Assembly (NCBI GenBank): GCA_041391505.1
Contig: JAWKNW010000009.1
Span: 62,001 to 126,000 of the forward strand
Source: Rhodothermales bacterium
Lineage (GTDB): Bacteria > Bacteroidota > Rhodothermia > Rhodothermales > JAHQVL01
Direction: 5' to 3'
Length of the DNA: 64,000 bases
The translations under genes were made by a program, and so were the position numbers. The notes under the pieces were generated by a model. That model ran no database searches. It was not told the origin of the DNA and worked only from the letters and a program-made list of their open reading frames with translations. Every line of letters starts with the position of its first letter. Position 1 is the stretch's first letter. This document shows, in pieces, positions 16,801 through 24,800 of the stretch.

Positions 16801-17335
16801 CATCCAGTTGATCATTAACAAGGAACTGGGGCTGACCAAAAACGAGAACCCGCTGCAGGGGGCCTTTATCGTGGAGGAACTGACCGATCTGGTGGAGGAG
16901 GCCGTGTTGACGGAATTCGAGCGGATCAACGAACGCGGCGGCGTCCTGGGGGCGATGGAGACGATGTACCAGCGCGGCAAGATCCAGGAAGAGTCGATGC
17001 ATTACGAGCGGCTCAAGCACGCCGGCGACATTCCCGTCATCGGCGTCAATACGTTTCTGCCGCGCGCCGAGGCGTCCGTCGACGCGCCCGGGGAGGAGCC
17101 GGTCGCCCTCATGCGGTCGAGCGAAGCCGAGAAACGCCAGCAGATCGCCAACCTGGAGGCGTTCCAGGAGCGCAACGCCGGCCGCGCCGGCGACGCCCTC
17201 GCCAGGCTCCAGCGCGCCGCCCGCCAGGGCGACAACCTGTTCGCCGTGCTGATGGAAACCGTAAAAACCTGCTCGCTGGGTCAGATCACCGAGGCGCTGT
17301 TCGAAGTAGGGGGGCAGTACAGGCGGAATATGTAG
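13874..17335 (+). CDS. icmF: Fused isobutyryl-CoA mutase (B12 domain, G-protein chaperone, mutase)
   Basis: This 1153-residue coenzyme-B12-dependent enzyme interconverts isobutyryl-CoA and n-butyryl-CoA. Domain order is diagnostic. A B12-binding domain occupies about 15-145 (FDGHDAAINIIRRML). A MeaB-like GTPase chaperone occupies about 195-410, with P-loop GTGGAGKST (Lys about 214) and NKFEKRG. The acyl-CoA mutase barrel runs from about 560 to 1100 (YTAGVFPFKRANEDPTRMFA). In methylmalonyl-CoA mutase the chaperone is a separate protein, so the central GTPase points to IcmF. The ATG at 13874 is preferred over a TTG at 13868. It follows the transferase gene by 14 bases. An AAATCGC-word inverted repeat begins within 5 bases of the stop. 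Confidence 0.95.
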   Translation: MEEQPYKPKHPIRFVTAASLFDGHDAAINIIRRMLQQSGAEVIHLGHNRSVREIVDTAIQEDAQGIAISSYQGGHVEYFMYMYDLLKQRNAGHIKIFGGGGGVIVPAEIERLEAYGIARIFSPDDGMRMGLQGMIDYMLEACDAPAVSLNGAWEQIRDRRPAVIARALTAVESHAMNAVPAGDDTLELSWLGMIEEAAHHAPVVGITGTGGAGKSTLTDELVRRFLTDFSDLQIAVLSVDPTKRSTGGALLGDRIRMNAIYGQHTERVYMRSFATRQAHRATSQALLDSIHVCQVAGYDLIILETAGIGQSDTEITDLTDLSIYVMTHDFGAPTQLEKIGMLDVADFVVLNKFEKRGSQDGLRDIRKQFQRNRRLWETPPDKLPVYPTMASQFNDPGVTRLYLALLDTLNGRFDFNRPSSVYGHETLPDEAEIADRAIIPPRRQRYLGDVADTCRAYRSNAEEQVRIARKWGEARGVIAQVGQWAPDDRAVLLERLEQMERHWWDKLDARSKQILTAWDALAEQYRQDAFTYTVRDQSITVPLYAESLSGTRIPRVALPRTEDPGERLRFALTENVPGYFPYTAGVFPFKRANEDPTRMFAGEGAPERTNRRFHLVSAGMPARRLSTAFDSVTLYGFDPHTRPDIYGKVGNAGVSICTLDDMKKLYSGFDLCDPATSVSMTINGPAPMLLAMFMNTAIDQQVERYLKAEGRWDIARAGIADYLGAGAPSYVPFGPGGEEDELPEGHDGTGLGLLGVAGSDLIGLGLLTQDEYDTIRKVALQTVRGTVQADILKEDQAQNTCIFSTEFALRMMGDVQQYFIERGVRNYYSVSISGYHIAEAGANPISQLAFTLANGITYVEYYLSRGMKIDDFAPNLSFFFSNGLDPEYSVIGRVARRIWAVLMRERYGANERSQKLKYHIQTSGRSLHAREIQFNDIRTTLQALIAIYDNCNSLHTNAYDEAITTPTEESVRRAMAIQLIINKELGLTKNENPLQGAFIVEELTDLVEEAVLTEFERINERGGVLGAMETMYQRGKIQEESMHYERLKHAGDIPVIGVNTFLPRAEASVDAPGEEPVALMRSSEAEKRQQIANLEAFQERNAGRAGDALARLQRAARQGDNLFAVLMETVKTCSLGQITEALFEVGGQYRRNM

Positions 17336-17337
17336 GG

Positions 17338-17449
17338 AATCGCAAATCGTAAATCGCAAAATGTAAAACGCAAAAAATGCAAAGGGAAACGATCGCGATG
17401 GACTCGTTCCCCTGTGCATTTTACGATTTACGATTTACGTTTTGCGATT
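17338..17449. repeat. Inverted array of AAATCGC/AAATCGTA words
   Basis: The left arm (about 17338-17386) repeats AATCGCAAATCGTAAATCGC-like words. The right arm (about 17408-17449) carries their reverse complement (ATTTTACGATTTACG). They are separated by about 20 bases. The element exactly fills the gap between two convergent genes and touches both stop codons, so it could act as a bidirectional terminator. Confidence 0.75.
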
Positions 17450-19258
17450 TTACTCGCTTTCCACCATGGTGTGCCACGTTCCGAGGTGCGTCACGCCGAG
17501 GGGGAGGCCGCCGAAGGCGCCGAGTTTGGCGATCGCATTGGGGTTGGTGGTGAAATTGACGTTGTCACCGAAGTTCACGGTCAGGCCGGTGTCCGTCGAT
17601 TGCAGTTCGCTGACGAGATCGTCCATCTCCTGTTCGAATTCTTCTTCCTCGTCCTCGCGGCGGTGCCAGTAGAGCGACGCTTCGTACACGAGCTTATCCG
17701 TAAAACCGTCCTTGTGGAAAAGCTGGAAGGTCAGGGCGCCCTGGCGATTGTAGTCCTGCCCGACGCAGGGCGGACCGCTCGTCCCCCCATCCTGCGTACA
17801 GCCGGGGAAGGGGTTTTCGGAATCGTCCCACAGCTTCTTGAGCGAACTGAGCCGGCGTATGTCGACCTCGAGCCAGTTCAGGTCGTTGCCCGTGAAGACT
17901 GTCGACCGAAACGGATTACCCTCCGAGACATAGGTCGGGTCGAACCCCGGCGCCACCGGATAACTCGTCCGATCCTGCCCGTCAACCTCAAGCGACAGGA
18001 TGCCTCGACCGTGCGCCGCTTCGTTCTTGATGGCGAGGAAATACTCCTCGGACTTGCCGATTCGATTGAAGGTGTTATTGAACTTGACATCGTTTTCGTG
18101 AATACGGTCTCCGCCCGAGTTCGCGTAGAAGCGCACCATATTGCCGCGCAGTCCGGTGAAATCGTGTGTATGGTACGTGCACCAGCTCCAGCCTCGGATG
18201 AGTTGTTCGCTGCCGTAAGGGGTGCCCCAGGCACCGTCGGTGTCCCGGAAAATCGTTACATCCATATGTCCGCTGTTCGGGATGGCTTCCTGCAGGGCGA
18301 TGAGGCTGCCGTCCAGCGTGACGTTGCCCTGCAGGTCGATCTGGGCGTGCAGGTCGGACACAGGCGGCCGGACAATAACGAGGCCTTCCCAGTCGAAGCT
18401 GACGCCATCGGGGACGATCAGGCTTCCGTCGATGATCAGGATGCCCTTGCCGGAGAAATCATGGGTGAGCTCCAGGCTCTGGTCGACCGTGTAGATCTCC
18501 TTCTCGGGGTTGTTCAGCATGGCGTTGTCGGCGATCGCGTTGGGCATGTTCAACTGCTGCACCGCACTGGGGTTATCCGCCATGAAGGTATTGATGGCTT
18601 GCTGTACCTGGTCCGGAAAAAAGAGTCCGTTTTGCTGATCGTACAGATCGCGCGCGGCCTGGTCGATGATCTGGATGTCGATATCGCCGTTGCCGCTTTC
18701 GCCCAGCTTGGTTTCGAGTTCCTGCTGCATCTGCTCCAGACTCAGGTTGAAATCGCTGAGGTCATTCCCGAGTTGGAGCTCGTTGATGAGCACTTCATTC
18801 AATTCTTCGATGGACTGGTCGTCCAGGGTGATGGAGGCGATGTCGAGGTTGGCCCAGGGGGACACCGTCAGGTGGATGTCCGTCGCCTTGATCTGAAGCG
18901 GATTGACTGCGTAGGTATTCCACCGGTATTTGCTGCGCACTTCATGGACGGCGCCCTGGTACGAGGCGCGGACGGTGAAGTCCAGCACATCGGAATCCAG
19001 GTCGTAGCCGGAGACGCTGATGGTGCCTCCATCACGCTCGATCTCGGCAAACGGAGCGGCACTGCGCGTGCCGCCGCTCTCTACCCAGGACGCGAGGATC
19101 AGTTTGCGGCCCGTAAGCGCCAGTTCGCGTGCAACCTGGTCTTTCATGTTGCTGTACTGACGCCGGTCCGTTTCGCGCGAGACGAGTTGCGTATTGTACA
19201 GGAACATGGTGGAGATCAGCATCATGGCGACTGCGCCGATAATAACTCCTTTGCCCAT
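17450..19258 (-). CDS. PilX-like membrane-anchored extracytoplasmic protein
   Basis: This 602-residue protein begins MGKGVIIGAVAMMLISTMFLY, giving one membrane helix at the very N-terminus. A large extracytoplasmic domain follows. The central segment SGKGILIIDGSLIVPDGV and its continuation (WEGLVIVRPP, then LQGNVTLDGSLIAL) resembles the repetitive beta domain found in PilX-type pilus-assembly proteins, where GxGxLxIxG patterns recur. Near the C-terminus there is an acidic stretch (HRREDEEEEFEQEMDD). It is the last gene of a three-gene leftward operon, 37 bases after its neighbour. A role in a pilus or pseudopilus is inferred from architecture only; no ATPase, secretin or prepilin peptidase gene lies nearby. 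Confidence 0.78.
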   Translation of the reverse strand: MGKGVIIGAVAMMLISTMFLYNTQLVSRETDRRQYSNMKDQVARELALTGRKLILASWVESGGTRSAAPFAEIERDGGTISVSGYDLDSDVLDFTVRASYQGAVHEVRSKYRWNTYAVNPLQIKATDIHLTVSPWANLDIASITLDDQSIEELNEVLINELQLGNDLSDFNLSLEQMQQELETKLGESGNGDIDIQIIDQAARDLYDQQNGLFFPDQVQQAINTFMADNPSAVQQLNMPNAIADNAMLNNPEKEIYTVDQSLELTHDFSGKGILIIDGSLIVPDGVSFDWEGLVIVRPPVSDLHAQIDLQGNVTLDGSLIALQEAIPNSGHMDVTIFRDTDGAWGTPYGSEQLIRGWSWCTYHTHDFTGLRGNMVRFYANSGGDRIHENDVKFNNTFNRIGKSEEYFLAIKNEAAHGRGILSLEVDGQDRTSYPVAPGFDPTYVSEGNPFRSTVFTGNDLNWLEVDIRRLSSLKKLWDDSENPFPGCTQDGGTSGPPCVGQDYNRQGALTFQLFHKDGFTDKLVYEASLYWHRREDEEEEFEQEMDDLVSELQSTDTGLTVNFGDNVNFTTNPNAIAKLGAFGGLPLGVTHLGTWHTMVESE

Positions 19259-19295
19259 TGTGGTTGATGTTTAGATGAAAGGCCGAGTCGGCCGG

Positions 19296-19988
19296 CTATT
19301 CCCAGTTGGTGAGATCGACCGTGGTGGCATATCGGCTCAGGTTCAATCGGCTGGTGGATCGCTGGTCGCCGGTGACATGCGTCACGCCGTCGATCGCCGT
19401 CTTGATCTCGAAGCGTACCTTGGCCAGATCGGTCGGGCAGTTCATGCTGCCTGTTGCGAACGTGACCGACCCGCGCGACGCGAGACCGACGTTAAAGGCG
19501 ATGACGTTCGCCTTGGAAGCGCCCGTAAACGTGCCGCCGACCAGGCGGTTAATGCGGTGGAGCGGGAAATATTCGATCGATGCACCCCGATCGACGGCCA
19601 CGGAATCGGCCAGCGGTTCCAGCACGTAGCTCACGAGCTGCACCGGAGCGTCCATCGGATCGGCGAGTGCCCCGACGCCTTCCGGGTCGGCCAGCGTGGG
19701 GAACGTCAGTACCTGGGTGGTATCGCCATTTGACGTCATCATGCAGCTGTACGCCATCCCCCCTGAGTACACGCCCCGGGCAATGGCCTCGGCGGTCTGT
19801 TCTTCGGTACGCATATTTTCGAGATCGCGCTGCAGCATGCTGCCGGCGTTGATGGCGTCCGAATACACGATCTGGTGGATGGACGTCTCCGTGAGCGACT
19901 GGGAGCCGCGGAGCTGGAGAACCGCAAAGATCAGCAACACCACGCTCGCTACCAGGAGGCTCGCGATATGATCGAAAATGACCTGCAT
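19296..19988 (-). CDS. Membrane-anchored minor-pilin-like protein, 230 aa
   Basis: An N-terminal helix (IASLLVASVVLLIFAVLQL, about residues 8-26) continues into a polar helical region (SDAINAGSMLQRDLENMR) as in pilins and pseudopilins. A beta-rich C-terminal domain follows. It lacks a clear prepilin cleavage site. It is the middle gene of the operon, 11 bases after the upstream gene stop and 37 bases before the PilX-like gene. Two cysteines (in YSCMM and NCPTD) could form a disulfide. I infer a surface-filament or envelope-complex role from its company and shape; the name is unknown. Confidence 0.72.
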   Translation of the reverse strand: MQVIFDHIASLLVASVVLLIFAVLQLRGSQSLTETSIHQIVYSDAINAGSMLQRDLENMRTEEQTAEAIARGVYSGGMAYSCMMTSNGDTTQVLTFPTLADPEGVGALADPMDAPVQLVSYVLEPLADSVAVDRGASIEYFPLHRINRLVGGTFTGASKANVIAFNVGLASRGSVTFATGSMNCPTDLAKVRFEIKTAIDGVTHVTGDQRSTSRLNLSRYATTVDLTNWE

Positions 19989-19999
19989 GGAGTTCGGGG

Positions 20000-20527
20000 T
20001 TAAAAACTGTCGGTGACGATCGCGATGCGCTTCATCACGACCTGGGCGCGCTTGTCGCCGACCATCGTTTCGGACTCGATGGTTGCCATAATCTGTTTGG
20101 CAAACGTCGGACTCGCCGGCGTGGTGTTGGGCGCGTTGGGGTTGAGGTATTCGACCGTGTAGGCGATGTGGAATTGGAAGGTGTCGGCGCTCATCACGTG
20201 AGTGACGTCTTCCTCAAACCCGTCGTAATCGTCCAGATCGTCAAAAGTGGCTTTGTTGTTGCCGTTCTCTCCGCCGTCGTGACCCAACTGGTTTAGCCGA
20301 GTAAAATCGCTGGCGCTGAACGTCATCTCGGTGGCGCCGACGGTTACTTCGTCAAACGCCGTCGAGTTCATGATCTGCTCCAGCTGCCGCGTGCCGAAAT
20401 CGATGGCCGCGTTTTCGAGTTCGCGCACGTAGCCCAGTTGCTGCACGCGAAAAATGGAATGCTGCTGATTGACTGTGACCAGCATCGTGATCATCAGTGC
20501 ACCCAGCGCAAGGATGGTTTGCTGCAT
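20000..20527 (-). CDS. Membrane-anchored pilin-like protein, 175 aa
   Basis: This protein starts MQQTILALGALMITMLVTV with the membrane helix beginning at residue 3, then a helical stretch (GYVRELENAAIDFGTRQLEQ) and a beta-rich C-terminus. It is the first gene of the three-gene leftward operon. I chose the ATG at 20527; the in-frame extension to 20641 is a proline/tyrosine-rich translation of a C-rich repeat and is probably untranslated leader. A G-quadruplex motif lies 28-45 bases upstream. The overall shape matches type IV pilin-like subunits, but the canonical cleavage motif is not seen, so this is inference. Confidence 0.74.
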   Translation of the reverse strand: MQQTILALGALMITMLVTVNQQHSIFRVQQLGYVRELENAAIDFGTRQLEQIMNSTAFDEVTVGATEMTFSASDFTRLNQLGHDGGENGNNKATFDDLDDYDGFEEDVTHVMSADTFQFHIAYTVEYLNPNAPNTTPASPTFAKQIMATIESETMVGDKRAQVVMKRIAIVTDSF

Positions 20528-20554
20528 AGGTACGCTCGGGTAGGGAGCGAGGTA

Positions 20555-20572
20555 GGGTCGGGTAGGGTAGGG
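20555..20572 (+). promoter_or_regulatory. G-quadruplex motif upstream of the pilin-like operon
   Basis: Four GGG runs separated by the two-base loops TC, TA and TA form a canonical two-loop G4 motif on the plus strand. It is the template strand for the leftward operon whose first codon is at 20527. Further GGG runs at 20538-20545 could substitute. In transcripts of the operon the region is C-rich, so any G4 effect would be at the DNA level. Confidence 0.65.
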
Positions 20573-20744
20573 ACCAGGCTCTGGCCTATTCGTCTGTATC
20601 GGCAGCTTTCTGAAAAACTTAAGCCGGCCGCGCCAGGGCAAATCGGGATGTGCGGGTCGACGCGCGTACGCGGCCGGCGAAACCTGCGCGGGGTATCCGA
20701 ACGTATAGCGCTTCTAACGCACTCGCTCGCAACCGGAGGTCACC

Positions 20745-21452
20745 ATGAAATCTGTTATTGTAATCACCCTGTTCGCCTTCATCGCCTGCGCCGGATGCGC
20801 GGACGCGTCCGATGAACACACCGAACGCGACCTCTCCGAACGCGCGGAACGCGACGCGGCGCGGGAAGAGCGCAGCCGGACCGACCGGGAGGATCCGGAA
20901 AACCTCGGCGAGGCGATGCAGGAGCTGGGGAAGGTGCTGGGTGAGCTGGGCGGTACGATCGGCGGCGAGGCGGCGGTGACGCCCGTCGATTTTCGCGAGC
21001 TGCGCGAACTCATACCGGACCGGGTCCGGGGGATGGAGCAGACCGCCAACAGCGGCGAGCGGGCCGGCGCGCTGGGCATCAAAATCTCCACGGTGGAACG
21101 CACCTTTCAGTCGAGCGACGGCGAGGAAGAAATCGCGCTCAAACTCACCGATCTGGGCAGCCTGAAAAACGCCGCCACGCTCGGACTAAACTGGCTCCAT
21201 CTGGATGTGGACCGCGAGGACGACAACGGCTTTGAGCGCACGCGGGAGTTCAAGGGCCATCCGGCGCACGAGACGTGCACCAGCGCCGGCGACAGCGACC
21301 GCTGCTCGATGCACGTCCTCGTCGCCGAACGCTTCGTCCTCGAACTCGAAGGCCGCGGTGTCGACATCGACAAACTCCGCGACGTCGCCGGCGACGTAGA
21401 CATCAAACAGCTCGACAAGATGCGCTACGACGGGGTCAAGGACGTGGACTGA
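20745..21452 (+). CDS. Predicted lipoprotein, 235 aa
   Basis: The N-terminus MKSVIVITLFAFIACAGC is a short lipoprotein signal peptide with the lipobox ending at Cys18, so the mature protein should be lipid-anchored. A highly charged Arg/Glu/Asp segment (about residues 22-55) is followed by a domain with the recurrent pattern IKISTVERTFQSSDGE and a long conserved-looking region around FKGHPAHETCTSAGDSD with two cysteines. I do not recognise a family. It is transcribed away from the pilin-like operon and ends just before an array of short-word repeats. The function is unknown. Confidence 0.8.
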   Translation: MKSVIVITLFAFIACAGCADASDEHTERDLSERAERDAAREERSRTDREDPENLGEAMQELGKVLGELGGTIGGEAAVTPVDFRELRELIPDRVRGMEQTANSGERAGALGIKISTVERTFQSSDGEEEIALKLTDLGSLKNAATLGLNWLHLDVDREDDNGFERTREFKGHPAHETCTSAGDSDRCSMHVLVAERFVLELEGRGVDIDKLRDVAGDVDIKQLDKMRYDGVKDVD

Positions 21453-21462
21453 GAGGGGTTGA

Positions 21463-21785
21463 GATTGCAAAATGTAAATCGCAGATCGCAAATTATCTGA
21501 TGCAAAAACAAGGGTTTACGATGTGATGCTTAATGCCTCTGCGCCTCGAGCATAAGATGCAGGATGCAGGATATCGGGGATGCAGAATGCAGGATATGGG
21601 GGATGCAGGATACAGGATATTTGGATGCAGGATGCAGGATTCCCCATCCATGTCACCGGTTGCTCGGTAAACATCCTGCATCCCGCATCCTGCATCCCGC
21701 ATCCTGCATCCCGCATCCTGCATCCCGCATCCTGCATCCCGCATCCCACATCCTGCATCCCGCATCCTGCATCCCGCATCCCGAT
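21463..21785. repeat. Short-word repeat region including a 14-bp tandem array and inverted arm
   Basis: The interval between two convergent genes holds three parts. The first is a short stretch of AAATCGC-type words (21463-21500). The second is a left arm of ATGCAGGAT-type words (about 21555-21645). The third is a right arm (21672-21784) with about eight head-to-tail copies of the 14-mer CATCCTGCATCCCG, the reverse complement of the left-arm word. It is not a CRISPR: there are no unique spacers. It could fold into a very long imperfect hairpin. Confidence 0.85.
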
Positions 21786-21839
21786 CTCACTTCGCCTACC
21801 CGCGTAATCACACCCCGGATTTCCGATTTCCAATATTCC

Positions 21840-24800
21840 TCACCGCACCACGAGGCTTCCGCTGGCGGTCCGGCCGTTGATTTCGGGCTGGTACATGAGT
21901 TCGGATTGCGCCGGGGGGTGGGAGAAGGTGCCCGGGGTAGTGGCGCGGGCCACGTAGGTGTAGGTGTGCTCGCCGCGCGTGAGGTAGTCGGCGAAGAGCA
22001 CGACGCGGTCGTCGCGGATCTCGGTGTGGTTGAAGGATCCCCACCACCGGTCGCTGCCCGTATCTTGCGTGAGCTGGCTGTTGGTGGTGATGAAGGCGTC
22101 GTTGAGCGCCTCCAGGCCGGCGGGTAGCGCGTCGTCGAGCACCACGTAGTTGCGGTCAGCGGGGCTCGTCAGCCGCAGCGTCACGCGGACGAGTTCGCCG
22201 GCGTCGAGCGTCACCGTCTTCCCGCCCGTCACCTCGATCGCCCCCACGGGCTGGCCGCTCTCGTCGAGCCGCTGGATGCGGCGCTCGACGCTGAGGCCCT
22301 GCGCCAGGGCATCCGCCGGCTCGGTCGAATAGGTTTCCAGACGCAGGGTGTAGTACAACCGGCCGTCCCCGCTTTTTTCGATCCGGACCGGCAGCGTCTC
22401 GCCCGCCGGCAATCCGGTGAGGGCCGCGACGGCATCCTCGGTGTCAAGGCTCCGGCCCTGGAAGGCGGCTTCGAGGATCGAGCGGCCGGCGAGCGTGATC
22501 TTCGCGGTAAAATCGGGGGAGACGTCTTCATAGGCCTCGCGGTACAGCCGGAAGGCGTCGATGACGGCCGCGTTTTCCTGGGTCGACGCCCAGTGGTCTC
22601 CGCGGCGCGTTTCGAGCAGGTAGCGGACCATCCGCTCGATGAGCACCTGCGTCTCCGCGGGCGGGCGCGTCTCGATCAGCGCGGCGAGGCCGAAGGCGGT
22701 CGACCGCGTGTCGCTGGCGAAGATCCACCCGGTAGCCGGCGACGCGCTGGCCGTGAGGTACGCCGTGGTGCTTTCGACGCGCAGCGCGGCGACGAGGCTC
22801 TCGGTCAGCGCCTGCTTCTGGCGCGCAAAGAGGGGCGCGTTGCGGCGCACGAGCAGCCGCAGGAGGTGGCTGCGTCCATCCATGCTGATCGGCGCATTGC
22901 CGGCGGTGACGCGCGTCGCCAGGTCGTTGATTTCCTGGTCCAGGAAGCGGTTGTGCCGGCCGAGGGCGTACAGCATCAGCGCCCGGGTGTCGTTCCACAC
23001 CGCCTCGCTGTAGTATTCGGGGCGCTGGCTCCCGTTGGATACCGCCGAGGCGAGGGCTTCGACGGCGTCGGCGGTGAGGGCTTCGGGGATCCGGAAGCCG
23101 GCGTCGCGGGCCTCGGCCAGCGCCAGCACCACGTACGCGCTCACGTACGGATGGACGTACGACCCGCCGCGCCAGAGCGTGAAGCCAGAGCCCGTCCAGA
23201 ACGCCGGCAGGCTCTGAATCCAGTCGCCGATGAGGGCGTCGCGCTGCCCGCCGAGCACGTCCACCTGGAACAGGTCGAGCAGTTCGGTGCCGGCGATCAG
23301 GGGGCGGATGCGCGAGGTGCGCTGTTCGAGGCATCCATAGGGGTATTCGAACAGGTATTCGGCCGCGCCTTCCAGTCCGACCAGCGCGGTGCTGGCGACG
23401 CGCGCCTGGAATCCGCCGAGGGAGGGGATCAGACCGGCCGGCAGCCGCAAGGCCTCGTCCGCGGCGTCGTCCGTCGAGGCGAACGTGGCCTGCGTGGCCT
23501 TGATCGTGGGCTGCTGTACGGGCAGTCCGATCTCGAAGGCGTCCTGTTCCGCGCCGAGCCGGGCGGAGAACCGAAGGGTGGCCTCGCCGGCGGCGTCGCC
23601 GTTCCAGTCGAAGCGCACCTCCTGCGTCTCGCCCCGGGCCATCTGCACCGTCTTGCTGGTCTCGCCGGCGAGCGAGAGCCCCTGGGCCTCCACCGATACG
23701 GCGACAGGACCGTCGGCGCCGGTGGTGTTGGTGACGAGCACGCCGGCCTCGAACCGGTCGCCGAGCCGCGCGAAGCGGGGCAGGGCGGGTGTGAGCACCA
23801 GCGGCTTCGTGACGACGACGTCTTTCTGCGCGTTGCCGAACTGGTTGCCGGCCGTGAGGGCGGTCGCCATCAGGCGAAAGGTGGTGAGGCTCTCGGGGAG
23901 TTTGAACGTCACCCGGGCGCGGCCGCGTTCGTCGGTCTGGATGGCCGGCGCCCAGTGGGCGAGCGGCCGGAAGTCCTTGCGCACGCCGCGCTGCGCCTCG
24001 TCGCCGCCGCCGCCGCCGCCTTCATCCATCTCCTTGAGACCGAAGTTGCGCTGCTTGACCAGGTTGGCGAGGGTCTGGCTCGTCGTGACACCCAGCGGGC
24101 GGGCGCCGTAGAAGGTGTCGAACGGGTCGGGCAGCGCGTAGCCGATCAGGTTGAGCACGCCGGCGTCCGCCGCGCTGAAGGTCACTTCACCCTGCACGCC
24201 GTTGCCACGGGCATCCACGAGGCGCAGGTCCACCTCGACCTCGTCGCCGGGCCGATACGTCTCGGCATTCGGAAGGATCTCGACAGCGAGCCGGCGTTCG
24301 CCGGTGTCCACGTCGATGGCGGCGTACCCGATCTTGAACGAGGGGGCGCCCGGATCGCTCGCGCCGCTGGGCGGGGCCGTCCGCCCGGTGAGCAGCATCA
24401 CGCTCACGAAGATGTTTGGCAGATGCGCTTCCGTGATCGGGATTGCGATCTGCGGGGCGCTCCCTGTGAGCGTCATGACCTGGCTGGAGAGGATGCCCTC
24501 CCGTTCGACGGTGACCAGCGCGGTCGCGGTTTCGTAGGGCGACTGCACCATGAAGCGCGCCGTCTCGCCGGGCGCATACGTCGTTTTTTCGGGGATGAGC
24601 TCGATCCGGTCGTCGTCGCTGCGGCGCCAGGCGACGTAGCCGGCACCGGTGGCATAGAAGTAGGCCTCGGTGCGGACGGCGTTGCCGCGCAGGTCGCGGC
24701 TCTCCGCGCGCACGAGATAGCTTCCCCCTTCCGCAATCGAAAATGCGAGCCGCTGGGCCTTGCCGGCCTGGCTGCGGATCGTCTGGGTCTGTTTGACTTC

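Noticed and set aside
21672..21784. Possible CRISPR array
   Set aside because: Units are 14 bp head to tail with no unique spacers, and no cas genes are nearby.
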